Positions 37,768 through 47,350 of a stretch of 64,000 nt of DNA are shown piece by piece. Both the position numbers and the translations under genes were made by a program. The stretch spans positions 62,001-126,000 of the forward strand of contig CAVVRF010000033.1 in assembly GCA_963750535.1 (NCBI GenBank). The letters are read 5' to 3'. The notes below the pieces were generated by a model that was not told the DNA's origin, did not search any database, and was given only the letters and a program-made list of their open reading frames with translations. Source of the DNA: JAKFWF01 sp963750535. GTDB taxonomy: Bacteria; Pseudomonadota; Alphaproteobacteria; Rhizobiales; Hyphomicrobiaceae. Position 1 is the first letter of the stretch; the number at the start of each line of letters is the position of its first letter.

Positions 37768-38196
37768 ATGGATGGTCGTCGGCGTCGTTCGATAGTCAGA
37801 AGGATTGGGGCGCTGGCGATGGCGGCATCGGCAGCGGTCGCCATGGCGAGCATCGCGTCAGGCCAGGAGGCGGAGGCGCCGTCGGCCGAGAAGGGCCTCG
37901 CCCTGGCGCAGCGCTTCTGCAAGGGGTGCCACGTGGTCGAGGGCGGCGGCGACGCGCCCGTGCCTGCCGGCATCCCGTCGCTCCGCGGCCTCGCCAACAA
38001 GCCCGACCAGAGCGGCGAGCGGATCCGGAATGTCCTGATCAGTCCGCATGCGCCAATGCCCGACATCCATCTTTCGAACCAGGAGATCCTCGACCTCATC
38101 GCCTATCTCGATACTCTGCGCGCAGATCGAGCCGGCACGCCGTTCCTGACGCCGGCGCAACGCTCGCCCAAGCCCGCATACCCGCAGCCCTCCTGA
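37768..38196 (+). CDS. periplasmic c-type cytochrome
   Basis: A 142-residue class I cytochrome c with an N-terminal signal (RRIGALAMAASAAVAMASIASG), haem-binding FCKGCH near residue 52 and a probable axial Met in SPHAPMPDIH. The C-terminus is Pro-rich. It carries electrons in the periplasm, perhaps for a dehydrogenase; no partner is adjacent. A GGGGGAGG ribosome site precedes the ATG. Confidence 0.9.
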   Translation: MDGRRRRSIVRRIGALAMAASAAVAMASIASGQEAEAPSAEKGLALAQRFCKGCHVVEGGGDAPVPAGIPSLRGLANKPDQSGERIRNVLISPHAPMPDIHLSNQEILDLIAYLDTLRADRAGTPFLTPAQRSPKPAYPQPS

Positions 38197-38372
38197 GCGC
38201 GACCGGCTGATCTGATCGCGGCGGGGTTGCTGAATTCGCGGATTGTTGTAGGCGTATCGGCGATCGCGATGCCCGCGACGCAGGTGGCGGGCAGGGGGTG
38301 CTCGGTCGCTCCGAACTTCCGGAACGCAAGGTCGACAAAGGGTCGCTCCCGACATTGGGTGGAAATTAAGAC

Positions 38373-39473
38373 ATGAAGCGCCGATCATTCCTCAAGGCCG
38401 CCGGCCTCGGCGGAGCTGCCGTAGCCATTGCCAGTCCCGCCATCGCTCAATCCGCACCGACCATCGCCTGGCGGTTGCAATCGAGCTATCCGAAGTCGCT
38501 CGAAACACTGTTCGGCGCGTGCACGTTCCTGTCCGAGGCGGTGTCGGACATGACCGACGGCAAGTTCAAGCTGCAGGTGTTCGCTGCCGGCGAGATCGTG
38601 CCGGCGCTGCAGGTCGCGGACGCGGTCGGCAACGGCACTGTCGAGATGGGCCAGACCGGGTCCTACTTCTACATCGGCAAGGACATGGGCTTCGCCTTCG
38701 GCACCGCCATCCCCTGGGGCATGAACAGCCGCCAGCAAAGCGCGTGGATGTATCGCGGCGGCGGGCTCGATGTGATGAACGAGATGTACGCAAAGTACGG
38801 CATCTTCGCGCTGCCAGGGGGCAACACCGGCACGCAGATGGGCGGCTGGTTCCGCAAGGAGCTGAAGTCGAAGGAGGATCTCTCCGGCCTCAAGATGCGC
38901 ATCGGCGGCCTCGGCGGCAACGTGATGCAGAAGCTCGGCGTGGTACCGCAGCAGCTGGGCGCGGGAGACATCTATCCGGCACTCGAGAAGGGCGTGATCG
39001 ATGCGGCCGAGTTCGTCGGCCCATATGACGACGAGAAGCTCGGGCTGGCGAAGGTCGCGCCATTCTATCATTACCCCGCTTTCTGGGAGGGCGGCGCCGA
39101 GCTGTCGTTCTTCATCAACAAGCAGAAGTGGGAGGAATTGCCGAAGGGATACCAGAGGGTCCTTCGGATCGCGGCGATGGCGACCGGCCATGACATGCAG
39201 GCGAAGTACGACGTGCTGAACCCTCCGGCCCTCAAGCGACTGATCGCGGCCGGGGCGCAGCTGCGGCCGATGCCGACCGACGTCATGCGCGCCAGCTACA
39301 AGGCAACGCACGAGCTGTTCAACGAGCTCTCGGCCAAGCATCCAAGCTTCAAGAAGATCTTCGATCACCAGATCGCATTTCACCGCGAGAGCCAGCCGTG
39401 GTGGGGGATCTCGGATCTGACCTACGACTACAACCTGACGACCGCGATGCAGCAGAAGTGGGAGAACGGATGA
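38373..39473 (+). CDS. TRAP transporter solute receptor (DctP type)
   Basis: A 366-residue periplasmic receptor with a Tat-type signal (MKRRSFLKAAGLGGAAVAIA). Family features: WRLQSSYPKSLETLFGA, FAFGTAIPWGMNSRQQSAWM, GLKMRIGGLGGNVMQKLGVVPQQL and EFVGPYDDEKLGL. It resembles receptors for monocarboxylates and keto acids. No dctQ or dctM is present in the window, so it would need membrane components from elsewhere. It overlaps the next gene by four bases. Confidence 0.92.
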   Translation: MKRRSFLKAAGLGGAAVAIASPAIAQSAPTIAWRLQSSYPKSLETLFGACTFLSEAVSDMTDGKFKLQVFAAGEIVPALQVADAVGNGTVEMGQTGSYFYIGKDMGFAFGTAIPWGMNSRQQSAWMYRGGGLDVMNEMYAKYGIFALPGGNTGTQMGGWFRKELKSKEDLSGLKMRIGGLGGNVMQKLGVVPQQLGAGDIYPALEKGVIDAAEFVGPYDDEKLGLAKVAPFYHYPAFWEGGAELSFFINKQKWEELPKGYQRVLRIAAMATGHDMQAKYDVLNPPALKRLIAAGAQLRPMPTDVMRASYKATHELFNELSAKHPSFKKIFDHQIAFHRESQPWWGISDLTYDYNLTTAMQQKWENG

Positions 39474-40015
39474 CGGATCGGGCCAGCGGCGGCGTGCCGC
39501 CGCCGCCATCCGGCGTGCGGCTGCGCCGCGCCTTCGTGTCCGACCGTCTTCTGCTCGAGAGTTGGAACCGACAGCCGCACGTGATCGCGGCTACCGGCGA
39601 CGACGGCCCGTTCGAGTGGTCGGTGGAGCTGCCGCGCACGGTCGACTGGCGCGAGTTGCTCATCGCCGAGGTTGCGGGCCGGCCGATCGGCGTGCTGCAG
39701 ATCATCGACCCGGCGACCGAGGAGACCCACTACTGGGGCGACATCGGCCCGGGATTCCGCGCGATCGACATCTGGATCGGCGAGCCGGACGCGCTCGGTC
39801 GCGGATTTGGCTCGCAGATGATGCGACTGGCGATCGATCGCTGCTTTGCCGATCCCTCGGTGCAGGCGATCCTGATCGACCCGCTTGCTGCCAACGTGCG
39901 CGCCCGGCGGTTCTACGAGCGGCTGGGCTACGTGGCGGTCGGCCCGCGGCGGTTCGGCACCGACGATTGCATCGTCCATCGACTGGATCGGGCCGCGTGG
40001 CATTGCCGGCCCTGA
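39470..40015 (+). CDS. GNAT N-acetyltransferase (AAC(6')-like)
   Basis: A 181-residue GNAT-fold protein, with LRRAFVSDRLLLESWNRQPHV, HYWGDIGPGFRAIDIWIGEPDALGRGFGSQMMRLAIDRCF (acetyl-CoA binding loop) and NVRARRFYERLGYVAVG. The layout resembles the aminoglycoside 6'-N-acetyltransferase branch, but that does not establish resistance; a metabolic amine substrate is as likely. ATGA overlap with the TRAP receptor gene suggests translational coupling. Confidence 0.85.
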   Translation: MTDRASGGVPPPPSGVRLRRAFVSDRLLLESWNRQPHVIAATGDDGPFEWSVELPRTVDWRELLIAEVAGRPIGVLQIIDPATEETHYWGDIGPGFRAIDIWIGEPDALGRGFGSQMMRLAIDRCFADPSVQAILIDPLAANVRARRFYERLGYVAVGPRRFGTDDCIVHRLDRAAWHCRP

Positions 40016-40103
40016 CGACGCCGGGACCCTTTCGACTTCTTTTGTTTGCCGATCCGCGCCAGAGCGGGTTCAATGCGCCAGACGCAAACGTGAGGTCAAA
40101 GGC

Positions 40104-41273
40104 ATGCCGGTTCGCATCGTCGATGTCCGCGAGGTGACAAAGCCGATCTCGTCACCGATCCGCAACGCCTACATCGACTTCACCAGGATGACGACGAGCC
40201 TCGTTGCCGTGATCACCAACGTCCTGCGTGGCGGCAAGCCTGTGGTCGGCTACGGCTTCAACTCCAACGGCCGCTACGGCCAGGGCGGCCTGATCCGCGA
40301 GCGTTTCGCCCCCCGCCTGCTCGAAGCAGCGCCGAAGTCGCTGCTCGATGCGACCGGCGGCAATCTCGACCCCGACAAGGTCTGGGCGGCAATGATGATC
40401 AACGAGAAGCCCGGCGGCCACGGCGAGCGGTCAGTGGCGGTCGGCACCCTCGACATGGCGGTGTGGGACGCGGTCGCCAAGATTGCCGGCAAGCCGCTGT
40501 TTCGGCTGCTGGCCGAGCGGCACGGCCGCGCCGCCGACCCGAAGGTCTTCGTCTATGCGGCGGGCGGCTACTACTATCCCGGCAAGGACAACGGCGCGCT
40601 GTGCAGAGAAATGCGCGGCTACCTCGACCGCGGCTACAGCGTCGTCAAGATGAAGATTGGCGGCGCGTCGCTCGCGGACGACCAGGGCCGCATCGAGGCG
40701 GTGCTGCGGGAGATCGGCACCAAGGCCCGGCTCGCCGTCGACGCCAACGGCCGCTTCGACCTCGAGACCGCCATTCGCTACGCCAAGATGCTGCGCCAAT
40801 ATCCATTGTTCTGGTACGAGGAGGCGGGCGATCCGCTGGACTATCGGCTGCAGGCCGAGCTTGCCGAGTTCTATCCGGGCCCGATGGCGACCGGCGAGAA
40901 TCTGTTCAGCCATCACGACGCCCGCAACCTCCTGCGATACGGCGGCATGCGGCCCGACCGCGACTGGCTGCAGTTCGACTGCGCGCTCTCATATGGCCTG
41001 TGCGAATACCAGCGCACGCTCGAAGTGCTGAAAACCCATGGCTGGTCGCCGTCGCGCTGCATTCCGCACGGCGGCCACCAGATGTCGCTCAACATCGCGG
41101 CCGGCCTTGGGCTCGGCGGCAACGAAAGCTATCCGGACCTGTTCCAGCCCTACGGTGGCTTTCCCGACGGCGTGCAGGTGACCGACGGCCACATCACCAT
41201 GCCCGACCTGCCCGGCATCGGCTTCGAGGGCAAATCGGATCTGATCACCGAGATGCAGGCGCTCAGCGCCTGA
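40104..41273 (+). CDS. tarD: D-tartrate dehydratase
   Basis: A 389-residue enolase-superfamily enzyme converting D-tartrate to oxaloacetate. The opening MPVRIVDVREVTKPISSPIRNAYIDF and NEKPGGHGERSVAVGTLDMAVWD match characterised TarD; K102, K184 (in VKMKIGG) and H322 (in IPHGGHQ) all fall at the positions known for the Bradyrhizobium enzyme. Metal ligands in the barrel (DANGRF, EE, E/N) are conserved. Expression probably follows the upstream operator. The M24 peptidase gene begins 13 bases on. Confidence 0.93.
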   Translation: MPVRIVDVREVTKPISSPIRNAYIDFTRMTTSLVAVITNVLRGGKPVVGYGFNSNGRYGQGGLIRERFAPRLLEAAPKSLLDATGGNLDPDKVWAAMMINEKPGGHGERSVAVGTLDMAVWDAVAKIAGKPLFRLLAERHGRAADPKVFVYAAGGYYYPGKDNGALCREMRGYLDRGYSVVKMKIGGASLADDQGRIEAVLREIGTKARLAVDANGRFDLETAIRYAKMLRQYPLFWYEEAGDPLDYRLQAELAEFYPGPMATGENLFSHHDARNLLRYGGMRPDRDWLQFDCALSYGLCEYQRTLEVLKTHGWSPSRCIPHGGHQMSLNIAAGLGLGGNESYPDLFQPYGGFPDGVQVTDGHITMPDLPGIGFEGKSDLITEMQALSA

Positions 41274-41286
41274 GGGAGCAAGCGAT

Positions 41287-42504
41287 ATGACCATTGGCGT
41301 GGGCGGCTCGACGCCCGAGGCGGAACTGGCGGCGATGAAGCCGATGCGCGGCGACGCGCCGCCGATCGACACGGGCGAGCGCCAGCGCCGGATCGAGCGG
41401 GCGCAGGCTCTGATGCAGGCGCGAGGCATCGATGCGATCTGGCTCGATGTATCGACCAGCCTGGCTTACTTCACCGGCCTGCGCCTGGGCCGCAGCGAAC
41501 GGCTGCACGGGGCAATCCTGCCGGCGCGCGGCGGGCTCACCTATTTGAGCCCCGCCTTCGAGGTCGAGAAGCTCAAGACCATGATCACGATGCCGGGCGA
41601 GATCGCCGCCTGGGACGAGCATGAGGACCCGACCGCGCTCGTCATCGACACATTGCGCAAGAGCGACATCGCGCGCGGCCGCATCGGCATCGACGAAGCG
41701 ACGCCATTTGCTTCGTTCGACGGCCTGCGCCGGGCCGGCAACTCCTTCGACTTCGTCAATGCGAGCCTGGTGACGGCGGCCTGCCGTCAATGCAAGACCG
41801 AGCGCGAGATCGCGCTGATGCAGACGGCTAAGGACATCACGCTCGAGGTGCACAAGGCCGCCGCCCGCATCCTGCGCGAGGGCATCACCACCACGCAGGT
41901 GCAGGCGTTCATCGTCGACGCGCATGCCCGGCTCGGCGCTGAAGGTCCGCCCGCCTTCAATATCGTGCTGTTCGGCGAGGCGACCGCCTATCCGCATGGC
42001 GTGCCCTACCCGCAGACGCTGAAGGACGGCGACATGGTGCTGATCGATATCGGCGCACCGGTCGACGGCTATCTGTCTGATATCACCCGCACCTACGTGT
42101 TCGGCGCGCCAACCGCTCGCCAGCGCCAGATCTGGAACCTGGAGAAAAGCGCGCAGTCCGCCGCATTCGAAGCAGCAAAGCTCGGCGCCCGCTGCGAAGA
42201 GGTCGATTTCGCCGCCCGCAGTGTAATTGAGAGCGCCGGCCTGGGCCCCGGCTACGCAACGCCCGGACTGCCTCATCGCACCGGCCATGGCATCGGCCTC
42301 GACGTCCACGAGGCGCCCTACATCGTGAAGGGTGACAAGACCGTGCTGGCGCCCGGCATGACCTTCTCGATCGAGCCGATGATCTGCATCTACGGCGAGT
42401 TCGGCGTCCGGCTCGAGGATCACATCCATATGACCGCGGAGGGTCCGCGCTGGTTCACCAAGCCGGCGCATTCTGTCGACGATCCATTCGGCTACGAGGC
42501 CTGA
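41287..42504 (+). CDS. Xaa-Pro peptidase (M24 family)
   Basis: A 405-residue 'pita-bread' metallopeptidase: creatinase-type N-domain (IWLDVSTSLAYFTGLRLGRSERL) and the metal site spread over DIGAPVDGYLSDITR, HRTGHGIGLDVHE, SIEPMICIYGEFG and RLEDHIH. Cytoplasmic Xaa-Pro aminopeptidase or dipeptidase; the neighbouring dipeptide ABC transporter suggests processing of imported peptides. Confidence 0.9.
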   Translation: MTIGVGGSTPEAELAAMKPMRGDAPPIDTGERQRRIERAQALMQARGIDAIWLDVSTSLAYFTGLRLGRSERLHGAILPARGGLTYLSPAFEVEKLKTMITMPGEIAAWDEHEDPTALVIDTLRKSDIARGRIGIDEATPFASFDGLRRAGNSFDFVNASLVTAACRQCKTEREIALMQTAKDITLEVHKAAARILREGITTTQVQAFIVDAHARLGAEGPPAFNIVLFGEATAYPHGVPYPQTLKDGDMVLIDIGAPVDGYLSDITRTYVFGAPTARQRQIWNLEKSAQSAAFEAAKLGARCEEVDFAARSVIESAGLGPGYATPGLPHRTGHGIGLDVHEAPYIVKGDKTVLAPGMTFSIEPMICIYGEFGVRLEDHIHMTAEGPRWFTKPAHSVDDPFGYEA

Positions 42505-42703
42505 TCGCGCCAACGACGCCTAAGTTTCTTGATCGGCGGACAATTTTGTTCCCCGTGAACGACGCCTTCGATGCGATCGTTCTCAATCGTACAGGCACGG
42601 CGCAACTTCACTCTCGAATTGCGCCGATCGCGAAAACGCGCTTGAATGCTTTCATGGGTTGCCTTCGGCGGTCCAGCAGATTGACCCAGTCATGGAGAGA
42701 CAA

Positions 42704-44319
42704 ATGCGATTGAAGGCAGGACGCCTTTGTGCGGCCGGGCTTATTGCTCTGTGCGTCGGATCGGTTCCGGCAATGGCCAAGACCTTGGTCTACTGCTCCG
42801 AAGGATCACCGGAAAACTTCACGCCGGCGATCAACACCACCGGCACCAGCTTCGATGCCGCCCGCCCGGTGCTACGATCAGCTCGTCGAGCTTCGAGCGC
42901 GGCACCACGAAGGTCGTGCCGGGCCTGGCCGAGAGCTGGACCGTCAGCGACGGCGGCAAGACGATCACCTTCAAGCTGCGCAAGGGCGTGAAGTTCCACT
43001 CCAACGCAACGCTTCAAGCCGACGCGCGATTTCAACGCCGACGACGTGCTGTTCTCGTTCGAGCGCCAGTGGAAGCCGGACCACCCCTATGCACAAGGTT
43101 TCCGGCGGCAAGTACGACTACTTCGCCGACATGGACATGCCGAAGCTGCTCGAGTACGCATCGACAAGATCGACGACTACACGGTGCGTCATGAAGCTCA
43201 AGGAGCCGAACGCGCCGATCCTCGCCAACCTCGCGATGGACTTCGCATCGATCCACTCGGCCGAGTATGCCGACATCGCTCGACAAGGCCGGCAAGAAGG
43301 AGCAGTTCGACCAGGCAGCCGGTCGGCACCGGTCCGTTCTCGTTCGTCGCCTACCAGAAGGACGCGGTGATCCGCTACAAGGCCAACCCGGACTACTGGG
43401 GCGAGAAGGCGCTGGTCGACGACCTCGTCTACGCGATCACGCCCGATCCGACGGCGCGCTACTCGCAAGCTGAAGGCCGGCGAGTGCCACTTCATGATCG
43501 CGCCGCGCCCGGCCGATCTCGCCGAGATGCAGAAGGACCCGACGCTCAAGGCTGATCAACCAGCCGGGCCTCAACATCGCCTACTGGGCGTTCAACGTGC
43601 AGAAGCCGCCGTTCGACAAGAAGGAAGTGCGGCAGGCCCTGAACATGGCGATCGACAAGGCGACGATCATCAAGGACGTCTATCTCGGCGCCGGCCAGGC
43701 GGCGAAGAACCTGATCCCGCCGACGCTGTGGTCGCTACAACGACGCGGTGAAGGACTACGCCTACGACCCGGCCAAGGCCAAGGACGATGCTCGCCAAGG
43801 CCGGCGTGAAGACGCCGCTCGAGATCGACCTCTGGTACATGCCGGTGCAGCGGCCCTACAACCCCAATGCCAAGCGCATCGCCGAGATGATGCAGGCCGA
43901 CCTCGCCAAGGTCGGCGTCAACGCCAAGCTCGTGACCTACGAGTGGGGCGAGTACCGCAAGCGCGCGCAGCAGGGCGAGCACATCACCGCGCAGCTCGGC
44001 TGGACGGGCGACAACGGCGATCCGGACAACTTCTTCTTCCTGCGCGGCTGCGCCGGCGGCCCGCGCCGGCGGCCAGAACATCACCAAGTGGTGCAACAAG
44101 GAATTCGACGACAGGCTGGTACAAGGCGCGCGCGCTCGCCGGACGTCGAAGGCGCGCACCAAGCTCTACGAGCGAGATGCAGGTCGATCGAGCACGAGGA
44201 GGCGCCCGATCTCAAGATCGCGCACTCGGTGGTCTACGAGGCGATGCGCAAGGAAGTCGACGGGCTACAAGCAAAGCCCGCTCGGCGCGCACCAGTTCAA
44301 GGGCGTCGACTTGAAGTAA
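42704..44319 (+). pseudogene. dppA: dipeptide/oligopeptide-binding protein, heavily frameshifted as sequenced
   Basis: A signal peptide (MRLKAGRLCAAGLIALCVGSVPAMA) leads into TLVYCSEGSPENFTPAINTTG; segments in three frames then read the DppA/OppA family in order: KVVPGLAESWTVSDGGKTI, GTGPFSFVAYQKDAVIRYK, PPFDKKEVRQALNMAIDKATI, LDLWYMPVQRPYNPNAKRIAEMMQ. About 13 or more extra single bases (for example near 42871, 43011, 43278, 43466, 43551, 43733) break the frame. Codon content and residue conservation look intact between lesions, so this is either sequence error or very recent decay. Confidence 0.85.
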
Positions 44320-44346
44320 GCCTCGCAGCGTTGCTTTACCATGTTC

Positions 44347-44376
44347 CGGCGGAGCGGTTTTCGAACCGCTCCGCCG
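44347..44376 (+). promoter_or_regulatory. 13-bp intercistronic hairpin after dppA
   Basis: CGGCGGAGCGGTT pairs without mismatch with AACCGCTCCGCCG around a TTCG loop, 27 bases after the dppA stop and 58 before dppB. No T-run follows. Such hairpins protect the abundant binding-protein mRNA from 3' decay and limit permease expression. Confidence 0.7.
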
Positions 44377-44434
44377 AAGCGTATGACCTGACCAATCCGC
44401 CCAGACGCTGCGCCCTCGGCCCCGAACCGATCCA

Positions 44435-45451
44435 ATGCTCCTCTACTTCCTCAAGCGCGCGGCGCTGACGATCCCGACCTTCATCGCGCTGATGTTCGTC
44501 ACCTTCGTCGCGATCCGGCTGGTGCCGGGCGATCCGGTCGAGGTGCGCGTCGGCGAGCGCGGCATCTCGCCGGAGCGGCTCGCCCAGTTCCGCCACGAGC
44601 TCGGCCTCGACCAGCCGGTCTGGAAGCAGTTCCTCGACTATGTCTGGGCAGCTGCTGCACGGCGACTTCGGCACCTCGGTCGTCACCAACGAGAAGGTGC
44701 TCACCGAATTCTTCACGCTGTTCCCGGCGACGGTGGAACTGTCGTCTGTCGGCGATGCTGTTCGCGGTGCTGATCGGCGTGCCGGCCGGCGCCATCGCCG
44801 CGGTGAAGCGCGGCAGCTGCTACGACCAGACGCTGATGGGGATATCCGTCACCGGCTATCTCGATGCCGATCTTCTGGTGGGGCCTGCTGCTGATCATGC
44901 TGGTCGCCGAGCGCCTGCGGCCTGACGCCGGTGTCGGGGCGCATCGACCTGATCAAGTACTACTTCGAGCCGGTCACCGGCTTCATGCTGATCGACTCGC
45001 TGCTGTCGGGCCAGAAAGGCGCGTTTCTCGACGCGCTGCATCACCTCGTCCTGCCGACGATCGTGCTCGGCACCGTGCCGCTCGCCGTCATCGCGCGCAT
45101 GACGCGCTCGTCGATGCTCGAGGTGCTGAGCGAGGACTACGTGCGCACCGCCCGCGCCAAGGGCCTGTCGCCGTTTCGCGTCGTCGGCCTGCATGCGCTG
45201 CGCAACGCGCTGATCCCGGTGGTGACGGTGATCGGCCTGCGGTCGGCAGCCTGATGGCCGGCGCGGTGCTGACCGAGACGATCTTCTCCTGGCCCGGCGT
45301 CGGCAAATGGCTGATCGAGTCGATCGGCCGGCGCGACTACCCGGCGCTGCAGGGCGGCGTCATGCTGATCTCGGCGATCGTGATCATCGTCAACCTCCTG
45401 GTCGATCTGATCTACGGCGTCATCAACCCGAGGATCCGCCATGGCCGATGA
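44435..45451 (+). pseudogene. dppB: dipeptide ABC transporter permease DppB, frameshifted as sequenced
   Basis: The N-terminal frame reads MLLYFLKRAALTIPTFIALMFVTFVAIRLVPGDPVEVRVGERG, typical of DppB; later frames give GDFGTSVVTNEKVLTEFFTLFPATVEL, RIDLIKYYFEPVTGFMLIDSLLSGQKGAF and the permease loop TARAKGLSPFRVVGLHALRNALIPVVTV with LTETIFSWPGVGKWLIESIGRRDYPALQGGV. At least four +1 lesions (near 44646, 44754, 44864, 44921) and one deletion (near 45241). Inner-membrane subunit with six helices when intact. Its stop overlaps the dppC start. Confidence 0.85.
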
Positions 45452-46350
45452 GCGCTGTCGCAGCCCCGCCGATCACCTACGCGGCCCAGTCGCCGTTTGC
45501 CGCCTTCTGGGCTGCCTTCAAGGAGAACAGGGCGCAGTCGCCGGCATGCGTCGTGCTCATGTTCGTCGCGCTGGTCGCGATCTTCGCGGATTTCGTCGCC
45601 CCGTATTCGCCGATCGAGCAGTTCCGCGACGCGGTGCGCGCGCCGCCCGCCTGGGAGGACGGCGGCATCGAAGCGCTTCCTGCTCGGCACCGACGGCCTC
45701 GGCCGCGACATGCTCTCGCGCCTCATCTATGGCGCCCGCGTGTCGCTGTTCATCGGGCTGACCGTGATGTGCGTGTCGTTCGTACTCGGCGTGATCCTGG
45801 GCCTGGTCGCTGCGTTCTCCGGCCGTGCGGTCGATGTCGTGATCACCCGCGTGATGGACCTGATCATGGCGGTGCCGAGCCTGGTGCTGGCGATCCTGAT
45901 CGTCGCCGTGCTCGGGCCGAGCCTGCTCAACACGATCGTCGCCGTCACCATCGTCTTCCTGCCGCGCTATGTGCGGCTCGTCCGTGCATCCGCGATGTCG
46001 CGAGCTGAGCAAGGACTACGTGACGGCCGCGCGAGTGGTCGGCGTCAGGCAAGCTGCGGCTGATGTTCGCGACCGTGCTGCCCAATTGCCTGGCGCCGCT
46101 GATCGTGCAGGCGGCGCTCGGCGTGTCCGACGCGATCCTGGAGGCCGCGGCACTCGGCTTCCTCGGTCTCGGCGCTCAGCCGCCAGCGCCGGAATGGGGC
46201 GCCATGCTCGCCGATGCGCGCGAGTTCATCCGCTCCAATCCATGGATCGTGACGCTGCCGGGCCTTGCCATCCTGGTCACCGTCGTATCGATCAATCTGA
46301 TGGGCGACGGGCTGCGCGACGCGCTCGATCCGAAGATGCAGAGGTCATAG
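45448..46350 (+). pseudogene. dppC: dipeptide ABC transporter permease DppC, frameshifted as sequenced
   Basis: The ATG at 45448 overlaps the dppB stop. Pieces read AFWAAFKENRAQSPACVVLMFVALVAIFADFVAPYSP, LLGTDGLGRDMLSRLIYGARVSLFIGL, RYVRLVRASAMS, LRLMFATVLPNCLAPLIVQAALGVSDAILEAAALGFLGLGAQPP and GMGDGLRDALDPK-type C-terminus. Extra bases near 45672, 46006 and 46049. Partner of DppB in the membrane. Confidence 0.85.
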
Positions 46351-46354
46351 GAAA

Positions 46355-47350
46355 ATGGCGCTGCTCGAAATTCGCAACCTGACGGTATCGTTCGCGACCA
46401 GGCAGGGCGCCTTTCGCGCGGTCGACGGCGTCGACATCGTGGTCGACGCCAACGAGGTGCTCGGCGATCGTCGGCGAATCCGGCTCCGGCAAGTCGGTCG
46501 CCATGCTCGCAGTGATGGGCCTGCTGCCATGGACCGCCACGGTAACCGCCGATCGCATGAGCTTCGCCGGCACCGATCTGCGCAGCCTCGACGCCAGGCA
46601 GCGCCGCGACATCGTCGGCCGCGACATCGCGATGATCTTCCAGGAGCCGATGTCGTCGCTGAACCCGTGCTTCACGGTCGGCTTCCAGATCGGCGAGGCG
46701 CTGAAGACGCATCTCGGAACTGGACAAGGCGGCGCCGGCGTACGCGGTCGCTCGAGCTGTTGAACCAGGTCGGCATCACCGATCCCGAGCGGCGGCTCTC
46801 GGCCTTCCCGCACCAGTTGTCCGGCGGCATGTCGCCAGCGCGTGATGATCGCCATGGCGCTCGCCTGCCGGCCCAAGCTGCTGATCGCCGACGAGCCGAC
46901 GACCGCGCTCGACGTCACGATCCAGGCGCAGATCCTCGACCTGCTGCTGAAGCTCAAGCAGCGAGACCGGCATGGGCCTGGTGCTCATCACCCACGACAT
47001 GGGCGTCGTCGCCGAGACCGCCGACCGCGTGATCGTCCAATACGCCGGCCGCCAGGTCGAGCACAGCCGGACGCGCAATCTTTTCCGCGACCCGCATCAC
47101 CCCTATACGCACGGCCTGCTGGCGGCATTGCCGGAGCGGGCGACCGGCCGGCGGCTGCCGGCGATCGCCGGCGTCGTGCCCGGCCAATTCGACCGCCCGC
47201 CCGGCTGCCTGTTCGCGCCGCGCTGCGCCGTTCGCGTTCGATCGCTGCCACAATCAGCGCCCACCGCCGGCGAGTGCCGAGCTCGGCCATGCGCTGTGCT
47301 GGACGCCGCTGGTCGGGGGCAAGCCGCTTGCAGCCGAGGTCCCGGCATGA
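46355..47350 (+). pseudogene. dppD: dipeptide ABC transporter ATPase DppD, frameshifted as sequenced
   Basis: Begins MALLEIRNLTVSFATRQGAFRAVDGV. Later pieces in other frames carry Walker A GESGSGKS, RDIAMIFQEPMSSLNPCFTVGFQIGEALK, signature LSGGMSQR-type, Walker B LLIADEPTTALDVTIQAQILDLL and GLVLITHDMGVVAETADRVIVQYAGRQVE. Single extra bases near 46463, 46722, 46834, 46965 and 47228. The start of dppF overlaps its stop. Confidence 0.85.

Noticed and set aside
39470..40015. Aminoglycoside resistance gene
   Set aside because: The GNAT fold is clear but the similarity to AAC(6') enzymes is general; operon context is metabolic.
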